A stretch of 64,000 bases of DNA, from assembly GCF_016802725.1 (NCBI RefSeq), contig NC_052673.1, positions 3,912,037 to 3,976,036 of the forward strand, given 5' to 3'. Below the pieces are notes generated by a model that was not told the DNA's origin, searched no databases, and saw only the letters and a program-made list of their open reading frames with translations. The position numbers and the translations under genes are program-made. Below, piece by piece: positions 47,913-58,920 of the stretch (position 1 is its first letter; every line of letters starts with the position of its first letter). The DNA is from Solenopsis invicta (Eukaryota; Arthropoda; Insecta; Hymenoptera; Formicidae).

Positions 47913-48067
47913 AATTGCGACACTTTTTTTTTGATGGATTTTAGAACACAGCTTTGTTCATCGAACGGCGAACGTAATTGCTTGGATCCACAAATAGGAA
48001 TCAATTATGTTCATTCACTCGATGATCAGGCTACATTCCAAAAACTATCAAAAAAAGTGTTGCAAAT
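47913..48067. mobile_element. Hairpin MITE, 155 bp, mariner-like
   Basis: ATTGCGACACTTTTTTTTTG pairs with the right end AAAAAAAGTGTTGCAAAT. Inner matches include TGTTCATCGA and its complement. TA lies at the left edge. Size and pattern fit a Tc1/mariner-derived MITE. Confidence 0.55.
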
Positions 48068-48295
48068 ATTCTGTCTACCACTGTACTAACGCGAATAGTT
48101 CTTATTGATATATTCAAAACAAAATAAAAATTTTGTATAGAGAATGTATTATATATTCAATAAAACATATTTCTTCTTCAAAAGTATAGATTGTTTTTTT
48201 TGCCTATATTAATCTATTTATTGTTAAATGTTATAATTTTATCTTATTAGTATGTTATGTTTCCTTAAAAACACGTGTTTTTATCATGAAGGAAA

Positions 48296-48297
<2 letters not shown>

Positions 48298-48339
<42 letters not shown>
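48298..48339. repeat. (AT)n microsatellite
   Basis: About 20 AT units. Confidence 0.9.
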
Positions 48340-48340
<1 letters not shown>

Positions 48341-48689
48341 TCTATTTTTAGGAAAAAGTCTAATGTGATACTCGATGGTAATTTTTTTATATAACATATA
48401 ATAAATATTGATATGTTAAGTTACAACCAAGATTTTTCAGTTTTCTATTAACATTTACATTGTAACATACTAATATCTGTTTTATGTTACATAAAAAAAT
48501 GTACCGATATGTACATTGAGTAATATATTGTGCTTTTTTCTACAAAAAGCGTACATGGAAAGAGTAAATGCTAATTACAAATATTCTAATTTAAATGATG
48601 ATTATTCTTCATCTTGACTCATAACTAGTTCTAATAATACATCTATAATTTCTGAGCAATGCGTTGTTTTTTTTTTTTTTCAAGGAATA

Positions 48690-49660
48690 TGTCTAAGAAA
48701 CGTAATAAAAGAATTGGGTAAAATGAGGAGACTTCTAAATAAATCACCGTGTGCAATTCAATAGCATTTTCTATTATGTTCCCATTACATTTACAGTCTT
48801 TGCTTCTTGCTTCTTGGTCTTCTTTCAGAAAGAGTTCAATTGCTAAAGTAACTAACAATACAATTATTGAACCATGTACTAGCAATTTATGAACAGAAGC
48901 CGACGTAGAATACCAATTATATAATTGTTTATATAATTTAGCTGTATCTCAACAATAAGTGCTAAATTTTTGTGCATTAACAGCGAAATTACATGAAACA
49001 GCTTTTAAAATAATAGCAAATTTTTTGAGGACATTTTTAGGATATTATCAAAACTAGTAATTTCTTTGATTATTTCTGAATTCTTAAAAAAACTGACCCG
49101 TAATATTGCCATCACTGATTGTTTCGCTACCTTGTTTTGTGACATCTACAATTAGTCCCATTTGTCGACGCAAACTCTTTGAATTATTTTATTCTATTGA
49201 TTAATTCTTTGCTTGCGAATTAATTATAGACCATTTTTTATAATAATTCAGTAAGAAATAAGAAATAAATATTTCTAACATCTGATCCAACAATGAAGGG
49301 GCCAAATGTTAGTGTAGCTTCATTTATTGATCAAACAGTATACTTAAATCATTCATATGTTTTGGAGTAGCTTTGCATATATAAACGTATCATACTGGAA
49401 GTTTCTGTGAATGCATTTTACCATATTTTACCATCAGCCACAATGAGCAAAGGTCGTATTTAATTTCTATTTTAAAAGGATTTGTCACAGATAACAGGCT
49501 CAATTGTAATATCTGTAACTGTATGTATTTTTTTCCATTTTTAAATACAATTTGGATTTCTTTTACAAACTGCAACCCTGCAGAATCTTATTGAAGAAAG
49601 ACAATAATTCTTCCACAATCATTTGTTGTCCATTTTTGTACAAATTTTGTAATTGTAGTG
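48690..49660 (-). pseudogene. Decayed Transib transposase (RAG1-related), C-terminal half
   Basis: Read on the minus strand, pieces follow the family order: SAGLQFVKEIQIVFKNGKKY (near 49580); LWLMVKYGKMHSQKLPVYDT and FICKATPKHMNDL (49450-49340, DGK and zinc-type CxxC region, here mutated); RRQMGLIVDVTKQGSETISD and GNITGQFF (near 49140); AVNAQKFSTY then DTAKLYKQLYNWYSTSASVH and KLLVHGSII (48990-48860); and finally ELFLKEDQEARSKDCK (near 48820), corresponding to the last catalytic Glu. RAG1 has equivalent blocks in the same order. Stops, frameshifts and lost residues show long decay. No CACAGTG ends were found nearby. Confidence 0.7.
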
Positions 49661-49689
49661 GAACAAGTTATATTACAAAAATATTACTG

Positions 49690-50079
49690 TCTTGTCGAAG
49701 TTTTTATCTGTAGAAGAACGTTCTTGCATATATTGTGATTAGTTGCATGAACTATCAAACTTAACGATCAATTCTACATATTTCAATAGGAACGTATTTA
49801 AAGTAGGGGAGACCGGTGTCGACTGTAACAATTTTTATAAAACACTTTTATTTCTTGGTCAATATTCCATATTTTTGACCGAAATTAACACCAATAAGTA
49901 TCAATTGCAACACGCTTGGTGTAGATTGCAACACAAACAAAATCATAGGATAATTATTGAGACATATTTATTATTTTTAATTACTCGTTTTTTTTAAAGT
50001 AAGTAAACGTACGTAGAATATAAATCAACTACATATATACATTAAAAATTAAAAAAATATTATATCAATATCTGCACAT
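49690..50079. other. No supported gene
   Basis: GTAGGGGAGACCGGTGTCG near 49804 looks like an element end. The rest is AT-rich. Confidence 0.4.
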
Positions 50080-50083
50080 TTAA

Positions 50084-50648
50084 CCCTTAAACACACCGAT
50101 CCTGTAAAATACGGAAACACATTTTTGGGTCTGGGAGACTTTTTTAACTTTGAGAAGCTATAACTTTGATTACAATCCATATTTTTCTACAATTTTTTTT
50201 TAAACGAAAGTTCAAAATCTCAGGAGTGTGACTGCACAATCGGCATTGCCGAAAAATAATTTATTGTGAAGTTATAAAAGAAAAACCATTAAACAAAAAT
50301 GAGAAATTGGTCAAAAATCTACTTTTCCTTCAAAAAATCATATTTTCTCAACAAAAAACGTTTAAGGACTTTCAAATACAGCGTTTTAAAGCTAAAGAGT
50401 CACACTATTAAAATAAAATTTGGCAAAGTCATTCCTTTTAAAGAGTATAATTATGTAACATAGAGAATATGAGGTATTTTTGGACATCTAAAAATCTACT
50501 TTAAAAAAATATCATATCTTTGCAACAAAAAATTTTGAAAAACTTTACAATACGGCGTTTTAAAGCTAAAGATTCATATTTTCAAAAAAAAATTATATTA
50601 TTGTCATTTTTATTTAAAATGTACTTATGTAACAAGGCGAATATGAGT
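50084..50648 (+). mobile_element. piggyBac-type MITE, copy 3, right end lost
   Basis: TTAA (50080-50083) then CCCTTAAACACACCGATCC as in copy 2. Two internal units begin near 50337 and 50511 (period 174). It stops after AAGGCGAATATGAG at about 50648, where the non-LTR sequence starts. No right TIR or second TTAA is present. Confidence 0.85.
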
Positions 50649-53400
50649 TCCGCACCGGAGCTCGTGCCTGTTTTGGAGCCGTCTATAAACCAAATGGCCT
50701 CGTCCAAGGCCCGATCTAGTGCCTTAGGTTCTTTCCAGTGCATAAGCCCCGTGACATGCACTTTAAAGCGCCTATCCAAGGCCTCAACCGCTGGCATCCT
50801 ATCCTGCCTCTTCTAAAGATAGGGTCGGTCAAAACGCCACTAGGGAACCTAGTGTGCGTGGTTCTCTTTTCCTACTTTAATTCACAGACTAGTCGGTGTG
50901 CAGCAGTTGCCGTCGCCCCCACCACTACCTGGTGAAGCGGTTTAATTCTAAGCAAAATGCCCGTGACTGCTACCGGCGTAGTTTGTATTGCACTCAACCC
51001 CTTTTAAAATCAGAGCCTTGACGTGCTCCAACGCCACCACGGCCGTCCTCTTTTGCGCCCTAGGCCACCACACAACTGCTGTTTATGTAAGCCTTAGTCG
51101 AAGTATTGCAATGTAGATCCAATAGATCATCTTGGGCTTCAAACCCCACGTCTGGCCAAAAATCTTCCTACACGACCAGAAGTAAAAACACAGGCTCTTA
51201 CAGCTATTGTCAAGGTGTTCCCTCCAAGACAGTTCCTTATCCAGGATTACTCCTAGATATTTCACTGACTCAGTTGGAACTAATTTCGTTCCCTCAAAAA
51301 TAGGCCCTTCTATAGTGCTCACTTTGTATCTGCGTGTGAAAACAACGAGCACTGTTTTTGTAATGCGGATTCACAGACAAACCGGTCCCTCTGCACCACT
51401 GCTCTACCATTCCCAATGGGGGGAACCCATACCACTCTACATGAGCTCCAAAAGCGGCCCAAGAAAGTGTCCTCGCACCAGCAGAGCCACGTCTTTAGCG
51501 TAATCCTGCACAACAAAGTCCCTCTTATTCAGCCTCCCGAGCAGCCCATCCACCACCAGGCATCATAATAATGGAGAGAGCACTCCGCCCTGGAGGCAAT
51601 CTCTATGTACCCATGCACTAACCTGTTCCCAGCAAAATTATGACCCGTCTCCCAAGCATACCCTGGATCCACTCAACGAGTTTATCCGGCACACCCCTGC
51701 GCAACATTTCTTTACACACCACCTTGTGCGGGGTGTTGTTGAAAATACCTTCTATATCTAAGAAACGCCTACCACATAGTCGTCCCTCTCCAACTGCCTT
51801 TTAATAAACGAGACTATCGCATAAAGAGCCGTCTTCATAGAGTAGCCTATGCGATATGCATGTTGCGCATGATGCAAGGGATGGCGTTGAAGAACAACGT
51901 CTCTCACATATGCATTGACCAATTTCTCCAGAGTCTTCACAAGAAACGAGGTCAAACTTATCGGTCTAAAGTCTTTAGCGGATGAGTAGGTGGTGTTCTT
52001 CCCGCTCTCAAGATGAACACGATCTAGGCTAGTTTCTATGCGCTAGGCATACAGCCAAAGCCAAGCCCTCAGTGACTCAGAGATCCCACGACCAGCTCTA
52101 ACCCCTCTTAAAAAAGAACCGGAAAAATCTGATCTGGTCCCGCCGATTTGACAGGTTTGAAAGTATTTATAGCCAATTTCACCTTTTTAGGTTTGACTAT
52201 ACCAGCCGCTAGTCTCCAATCCGTTTTACGAGATCAGCGCGAACCCGCCGTTTCATAGGCAAACAGCTCTCCATGTTCTCTACAAAAGCCCGGAAAACTG
52301 GTCTCCAGCACCAGACACCGCTCCCCGGTCACCAACGTCCCGTCATGGAGACTAACGAAATCCAGGACGGCGTCCGGGTTCCATTTTGGCTAAAATCCTG
52401 CATAATCTTGTGGTTTTGAGCATGCTCTCTATCGACTTGCAGAATTCTCTCCAGTTTCTTTTCTTGGCCCTTACTACAGAATCCCTATAGTCTTTCTGAG
52501 CCCTTTTGTAAAGTTTTCAGCTTGACTGGCGGCCCGTGTTCCTGACTCTATTTCAGGCCTCTCGAGCCACACTTCTGAACTCCTGCAACTTGGGTGTCCA
52601 GGAGTTGCCTCTGGAATTCTTAACCGCCTTCTCCGGGCAGTTCTTTTCATAACTTTTCACCAGTGCCCTCTGCAGATGATCCACGCAGAGCTTTAGTTTT
52701 TTTTCCGTCCCATCCCTCCTGGGGAAGCCTTTGAAACTGCAATCCAGGTCTTCCCGATATGAGTACTAGTCGGTCCTCTTAGGCTCCCTGAACTTTCTCA
52801 CCTTCTCTCTGCCCTATGTCAGTCTGAAGGTGATCTATCTATGGTCAGATAATGAGGGCTCGTTTGAGACCATCCACCTGACAACATCCTTTGATAGCCA
52901 CTTAGAACAGACAGTAAGATCGAGAACTTTCTTCCTCACCGCCGTGCAAAAAGTGGGCTCGTTACCTCTGTTGAGAATCTTTAGGTCCATTGACGCCAGA
53001 AATTCCAACAGCTTCTTACCTCTGTTATTGGTATCCTTCCCCAGACCGTGTAGTGCGAATTACCATCGCATCCAACTATCAGGGGAAGTTGCTTTACCTG
53101 GCAGTACTTCAACTGGTGCCCCAGAGGCATCGTTCAAAACATTGCCACCTTAGTGCCATGCAGTCGTTGCCACGATGGTTTACATTTTGGCTCAGGAAGC
53201 TGGTCAACGGCGGCGGCTTTCCCAGCCCCACGTAAGGTTTTATATCTGGCAGACCAATGATAGCCGTCACTCTCCAGGAAGTCCCTAATCTCACAAAGGA
53301 TTTTATTCCTATGGTAACTTGGGCCCCTCCGGACATTCTCCTATCCGCTACCTGGAGACGCGCCTGATAGGTGGCTCAACCCCTGGGAGACCAGCTTCCC
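50649..53400 (-). pseudogene. APE-type non-LTR retrotransposon, 3'-truncated: 5' end, endonuclease, RT, start of RNase H
   Basis: Minus-strand order: 5' region (53400-53100); endonuclease C-terminal part (TVWGRIPITEVRSCWNFW near 53030, then PHYLTIDRSPSD near 52840, an SDH-like end); RT with FLVKTLEKLVNAYVRDVVLQ and HHAQHAYRIGYSMKTALYAI (51955-51790), GMLGR..., GCPQG-like sequence, then DYAKDVALLV near 51500; thumb KYLGVILDKELSWREHLDNS (51250); RNase H start AIWFIDGSKTGTSSGAEL (50650). The catalytic YADD box reads YAKD, so one metal-binding Asp is lost, besides many frameshifts. The rest of RNase H and the 3' tail are missing at the junction with the MITE. Confidence 0.82.
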
Positions 53401-53411
53401 TAACCAAACCG

Positions 53412-53494
53412 TAAATTTTCTGTGACCACATGTGTACAGACACATATGCATACTTCGTAATCATATATTATATTATGTGGTCACAGAAAATTTA
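53412..53494. mobile_element. Hairpin MITE, 83 bp
   Basis: Perfect 20-bp TIRs TAAATTTTCTGTGACCACAT and complement. Confidence 0.75.
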
Positions 53495-53522
53495 GAATTG
53501 TAAAACGATTACAAATGTATTA

Positions 53523-53621
53523 TTCTACATAGGTTTGCAAACAGTACATATGTAGACCTCGTTTTGTTCCCGAGGCAAGATAGACCTCGCTTTACGTGGG
53601 AAGTCGCAAATCTATGTAGAA
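53523..53621. mobile_element. Hairpin MITE, about 99 bp
   Basis: TTCTACATAGGTTTGC pairs with GCAAATCTATGTAGAA. The interior holds two TAGACCTCG repeats. Confidence 0.65.
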
Positions 53622-53689
53622 CAGTACTAAGAACTTGTAAGTCTTGTTCCGCTTGGAAAGTCGAAGCCCATGTTACTTTTCACAAACTT

Positions 53690-54010
53690 TTTATGATTAT
53701 AACTTTTTAACAAAAAGCGAGCGATTGCTAAAATTTGTTGGAGGTTAAATCAGGGCTACACCATTAATAACATATGTTAAGGTCAAAATTAAGGTGAGAT
53801 TCAGTTACGCACAGATCCGATCGGACACCACCAATCACGTAATCTAATCTAACCCAACTAACGGAAATACTCTCGGCCGCTATGATTAGTGGTGTTCAAT
53901 CGGGTCTGTGCGCAACTGGGATACTTCCCAAAATTATTGGAGGGTAGTTCCTAATTTTAACTAATTACCGAAAATTATTATAACGACTAAAGTATTGGAG
54001 TTAAGTAAAA
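53690..54010. repeat. Partial long-TIR element related to 43402-44094
   Basis: ATAACATATGTTAAGGTCAA and, near its end, GACTAAAGTATTGGAGTTAA with GTAAAATATGTATATGACC resemble the arms of the 43402 element. It is split by the 117-bp MITE below. Confidence 0.4.
53802..53918. mobile_element. Hairpin MITE, 117 bp
   Basis: TIRs CAGTTACGCACAGATCCGAT and CACCACCAATCA with complement at 53881-53918. No clear target duplication. Confidence 0.7.
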
Positions 54011-54149
54011 TATGTATATGACCAAAAAATTAGAAAATAAATACAAAATTCAAGGCTCCTAACGAATAACAAATCCAATGGACAAGAAAAGCTTAAGAGT
54101 CGTACAAGGTGTTGTGCGTCAATACAAAATAAATACCAAAGGTAAATAA

Positions 54150-54190
54150 AGTAAACGTTTTGACTATTTAATTACAAGTCATCTTCAGTA
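54150..54190 (-). ncRNA. Hammerhead-like motif, minus Penelope copy
   Basis: CTGAAGA, stem II GACT/AGTC around an AT loop, then AAAACGTTT. The usual GAAA reads AAAA, so activity is doubtful. Confidence 0.5.
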
Positions 54191-54954
54191 CAATGTTTGA
54201 ATCTATAACATCGAAACAATTAAATAGTAAATCGTAATAAAACTTAACGCAACATTAATCAATAAATTGAGACCAAATATATCTGCGATATCAGTTTACA
54301 AAAACCACATTATAACGTGCTTACAAAATGTGTCGAAAAGTGTCTTAGTTCAAGAGGTATCCTTGAGGAACAAGCAAAAAGACATAATTTTTGGAATATG
54401 AGTCTAGTAAACCCGCACAAAAAAAGAAAAAACAACAATATTCAACGACAGAATGTAAAAAATAAATAAATACAGATAAAAAAAAATAATAATAAATATA
54501 ATAGATTGAGAGCTGTACAAATCAAGACAATAAAATTGTAAGAAAGAAAAAAACAAATGTAAAGTCAAAATACAACAACAAAAAATAATAAATTAAAAGC
54601 TGTACAAGTTCAATAATAAAATTGTAAAATGGAATAGATAACATGAAAAGAATAATATAGATCATATCTATGAGTTCCGAAAACTATATCCTATATAATG
54701 CTGGTACGAATGTACATCACAGTGTTGTGAAACAAATAATAAAGTAAGAGAATTGTCGAAACAGAACAATATGAGTAAAAAAGGAAGGAATCAGACAAGA
54801 GGAAATACGATCGAGAATAGGGAGATACGCGTCAGAAAGCAGTTCGGTATCAGTTTGTTTGTTGAATCCTTTTCTGTTGTCTCTTTATGTGTAACATTTT
54901 AGATATCAATCTTTCTTTAAAGGATGGTTCTTTATCTAAAATTTCTACATTTTT

Positions 54955-55462
54955 TCAATCAAAATCATGGTAATTCTTGATACGATGTTTCGTAATAACG
55001 AAAAAAGAACTAGATTTTCTGATATTCAATTTATGTTCTGTGATTCTTGTTTTTAGCTGACGTTTTGTCTGTCCCACATAAGAAGATTCACAATCTCTAC
55101 AATTAATTTTGTAGACTACATCATTGCACGATAATCGATCAATGTGGTCTTTTCCTGCAGTTATAAATTTATTAAGTTTAATGGGGATTGTAAAAACTAC
55201 GTTGCAATTATACTTACTGGAGAAAGACAAAAATTTATCAGATGCCGATGTATATATTGTTATAAGGAATTGTGAAATACCTCCTCGCACCCCTGTCCAC
55301 TACATTGGTGTCATTTTTATAAAAAAGGTGTTTTAATTTAAAATGAATCATGGCAAAGATATAATTTAAAGGATAATTATTGTTAAGTAAGATATTAATC
55401 ATAAAAGTAAAATTTTTTTGATAAAACTGTAAATGTGATAATGAAATTATTCTGTTCACCAT
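54955..55462 (-). pseudogene. Penelope GIY-YIG endonuclease and RT thumb tail
   Basis: In Penelope-like elements the C-terminal GIY-YIG nuclease nicks target DNA. Here LSCNDVVYKINCRDCESSYV with GQTKRQLKTRITEHK at about 55165-55030 shows the VYKI-(C..C)-YVGQT core, the Arg and the downstream EH, a complete-looking catalytic half. The C-terminal part after KNYHDFD is short. Upstream, VNRIISLSHLQFYQKNFTFM in another frame (55462-55238) is the thumb end of RT, frameshifted near 55270. The plus-strand copy lacks this domain. Confidence 0.85.
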
Positions 55463-55612
55463 AACAAAAATAATTCTTGTTTATGACACAATGGGTGATG
55501 CGAAACAAAATTGAGGTACCTTCTTAAAGAAATGGGTTTACGATATTGAACCAAAATAATCACATTATTGCGTTTTATCAATAACACATCAAGAAAACTG
55601 ATTACTGACGCG
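55463..55612 (-). pseudogene. Penelope RT palm/thumb fragment, minus copy
   Basis: FLDVLLIKRNNVIIL then RYLNFVSHHPLCHKQELF, nearly matching the plus-copy string LDVLLIKCNNVIIF and HHPLCHKKG. It directly abuts an inverted noncoding insert at about 55612, so the catalytic palm is missing. Confidence 0.75.
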
Positions 55613-55712
55613 TATCTCCCTATTTTCGATCGTATTTCCCCTTCTTAACGTCTGATCCTTTCCACCCCCTTTTCTTACTCGTTCTGTTTTAACAATTCTC
55701 TTACTTTATAAT

Positions 55713-56118
55713 TTATTTACTGCTTTTTATAAAACTCGAAGTTTCTGGTATGCTATTATAAATAACTTGATGCGAGAAATACGATAACAAATATAATGGG
55801 CTGTTAATTGACGATATTATTATTCTAAGAGGGTTACCCTGCTTGTGTATCTTTAGTAAACCGTAGGCTTTCGGTAAAACCCCGTCAGTTGTTAAAATTC
55901 TCCTATATGTATGTTGTTCTATATAATTATTTTTCAGCCAGTTGGAAATAAGAGAGCGCGCTTTTTTTGTTATTTTTGCGACCGGATTTTTTTCACGCGT
56001 ATGTAGGTACATTCATCGGAAAACATTCGTTTCATTCTCAAAATGTAATCTTTTTTTATCAAGGGCTACAGTTGTGTTACCCTTGTCAACTCTGGTGAAC
56101 AGACTATCTGGATGCTCT
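55713..56118 (-). pseudogene. Penelope RT N-terminal part, minus copy
   Basis: DKGNTTVALDKK, KKARSLISNWLKNNYIEQHT, YRRILTTDGVLPKAYGLLKI, HKQGNPLRIIISSINSPLYL: the conserved fingers region with the PKIHK-like box typical of Penelope RTs. Stops separate the first segment from the 100-codon frame at 56012-55713. The YxDD palm that should follow is absent. Confidence 0.82.
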
Positions 56119-56264
56119 CTCAACAAATTGCCCCGTGGTGCGCAACCAATTTATAATGAGCTGGTCATTGGTGTTTACAGAACGGCCGATGCAAAATAGA
56201 TTGCCTAAGATCGATATCGACTGGTTTCTAATTGCACTGTGTATGTTCTCTCTGTCATGTATTA

Positions 56265-57095
56265 GCGTCTTTAGATGTTGTGTTTCTTTTCACTAATGTT
56301 CCAAAAGACTTAGCAGTGGAAAGCGTCACGACGAGATGGGATTTGATTTAAAAAAAGACTCTGGTCCTTTTTAATGAATTTCTCAAATCACTCAATTTAA
56401 TATTAGACTCTACTTTTTTCAAATTTATCAACATTACCTATAAACAGTTCTTTGGTTTACCAATGGGATCTCCGTTGTCTCCTATTTTAGCTGATTTGGT
56501 CATGCAAGATTTAGAGTGTACTGCAATAAAAAATCTTCTATTCCATCTACCGTTTTATTTCAGATACGTAGATGATATCATATTAGCGACGCCCGAATAC
56601 TCATTGCCTTGTATTCTTGACACGTTCATTTCTGTGCATGACTTACAATTCACATTGGAGACGGAAAAAGAGGATAAAATTAATTTTCTTGATGTGTTAT
56701 TGATTAAATGTAATAATGTGATTATTTTCGATCAGTACCGTAAATCCACCTTGTCGGGAAGATACCTCAATTTCTTTTTGCATCACCCGCTATGTCATAA
56801 AAAGGGTATTGTTTTCGGTATGGTTAATAAAATTATTTTATTATCACACCCAAAGTTTCATCAAAAGAATTTTACCCTTTTGGTTAACATTTTACTTGAC
56901 AATTACCAATTAAATTTCATATTTTCCATGATCCAATTTAGGTTAAAATTCTTTTTCATAAAAATGACACTGAGGGAGCGAATAAAAATGCGACAAGGTA
57001 TTTCACGATTCCTTACATCAATTCGGTATCTGAGAAATTTTGGTCGTTCCCTAATAAGAATGACTTCACAATCCTATATAAGCTTAATAGGGTAA
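56265..57095 (+). pseudogene. Penelope RT palm and thumb, plus copy
   Basis: Begins in palm motif A (VVFLFTNVPKDLAVESV), has a stop after RWDLI, then KQFFGLPMGSPLSPILADLV and the catalytic FRYVDDIILATP (about 56565), LDVLLIKCNNVIIF, and thumb NKIILLSHPKFHQKNFTLLV. It loses the frame after RGISRFL-like residues, so no nuclease domain follows. The 210-codon frame 56463-57095 is the longest intact part. With the minus copy it covers most of the normal protein, but in two opposed broken genes. Confidence 0.85.
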
Positions 57096-58035
57096 AGTTG
57101 CCGATATCGCACCGGTTTCTAAATCGCACCACCTTGCGTATAAATTTAACTACAGTATTTGTACACTATTTGCAGGATTATTTGGTAATTACATAACATT
57201 ATCATTATCCTCTATTGAACTCAACACGTTAAGAACAATAGAAATTTTGTAATTAATATTTAAAAAAAAATGGTAACTTTATTGCTATTTTTCAACACAC
57301 TTTGTAGTTTGATTGAGCAAAAAAGGTAAAATAATCAAAATTTCAATAATTTGTATTGATCAATATTATTAAAATTAGATTAGCAAAGTTCAAATAACTT
57401 TGTACTCTTATTTGTAAATTAAATGTGTGTAAATTAAATGTAAATTAAATCTCGTTTGGTCCTTATTATTTGTATCTATTCTCACCGAGATGTAACATCC
57501 TATTTTATAATCCTATTTTATAACGTGAATTTTGGTGCTTAGAGGTATTTTGTACATAATTTTTTGTCTTGATTATTTCTTTTTTCTTTTTTTGATTTTG
57601 CACAATTTTTTATAATGTTTTTTTTTACAATTTTATATCTTATGACTTGTATAGCTTTTTTTTATTTCATATTTATGTATATTTTTATTTATTTATTTTT
57701 CGTTTATTTCTTTTAATTATTTAATTTGTATTGTTGTTTATTACAAGTTTTAAAGTCATTATTTTAATATTATTTTCTTATTTATTTATTTATTTGTTAG
57801 CAACCAACTCATGTGGTTTTTACGAAGTTCTTGTCTCTGCACACGCTCTGTGTGGTCGTTTATTATATTATTATGTTAAAACGACGAAAGAAGATGTATA
57901 TCGCGGTTTTGCACAATCTCTATTTATTCGGTAACTTGTTTTTCTTTTTTATTTTTGATCTTTATTTGTTTATTTCGATAAAGTTATATCTTAATTAGTG
58001 CGATTAATTTGTTGTTTTATAGACTTGTAAATCTG

Positions 58036-58074
58036 TACTGAAGAAGACCGTTATTAAAGGTTGAAACGTTTGCT
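58036..58074 (+). ncRNA. Hammerhead-like motif, plus Penelope copy
   Basis: CTGAAGA then GACC, loop, GGTT (stem II), then GAAACGTTT. The core order and spacing fit a minimal hammerhead. The cleavage-site helix is not evident to me. Confidence 0.6.
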
Positions 58075-58359
58075 TGACATTGGATTTAAGCTGATTTATT
58101 TATTTGCGTCTGACATCCTGCGTGGCTCTTGAGCTCATTATTTCCTAATTTTTATTTTAATTGCATTTTTCAAACTTTTATTTCAACAAATTCATCGGTT
58201 ATATCATATTAATTAATATTTTTAGTGATATTATATTCAATTAAAGTTATTGAAAAATTGGATAATTGTTACTGTTGGATAATTAATTTTAAATAAATTT
58301 TAATTAATTTTAATTGACTAAAATTTTTTTTCTATAAAGCAATAGTGTTTCGGATTATA

Positions 58360-58920
58360 TATATTTTCCCGCTCCGTTTCCAATACGAACGAGAAAACGC
58401 CGAATCTCGTTTACCTCGCGGAAATATGACCACGGATCATTCGCATAACCCGTGATCCTTTTCCCCTGCCATCGAACCTAAGGCAAGCGTTTTGCGAGGT
58501 TCGCGCTCTGCTGAGACGGATCGACGCCCTTTTTCGCCAACGAGTTTCCAATCGTTCGCATCTTATACTAAGTTACATCGTTCTCGTTAATTAGCCACGA
58601 CTGTGCAAAAATATCCAACCATCAGTTTAATACGAAGTGTCAGACAAGCCGAAAACTGTTTCGAACGTTCTTGTCTAGTGCCGCGGAGAGGGACGAGCGC
58701 GCGTTAATACCACAATTAATGTATCGAGGCGATCTCGCGTCGCGAGTGAATTCCTGCGAGAAGTACGCGCTCATACGTGATCTGTGCATATAACGCTTTA
58801 CGCCCAGCAAACCGGGTGTTCTCCGCGAGCACGTTTACTCAAATATAGACTTTAAAGTGCATTATCAGACTACGACGTTATTTCCACGTTCTGAAACCCG
58901 ATCCTCCTAACAGCGATCCC
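58360..58920. promoter_or_regulatory. CpG-rich island upstream of kinesin exon 2
   Basis: CpG-dense single-copy-looking DNA (ACGAGAAAACGCCGAATCTCG, GGAGAGGGACGAGCGCGCG, ATCTCGCGTCGCGAGTG) in AT-rich surroundings, 500 bp before exon 2. It has no coding frame. It may be an internal promoter or enhancer, or an old element end (CCCAGCAAACCGGGTG occurs at 58803). Confidence 0.3.

Larger units (their letters stand above)
54022..58150. mobile_element. Head-to-head pair of Penelope-like element fragments
   Basis: The minus-strand copy (about 54022-56225) and the plus-strand copy (about 56240-58150) are opposed. Outer ends are related: TTATTTYCTAATTTTT-like ends, GCTCTTGAGC or CTCTTAAGC, and the CTGAAGA...AACGTTT motif at 54150-54190 (minus) and 58036-58074 (plus). 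Opposed or partly inverted copies are a known habit of Penelope-like elements. 57100-58030 is AT-rich noncoding tail of the plus copy. Confidence 0.8.
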
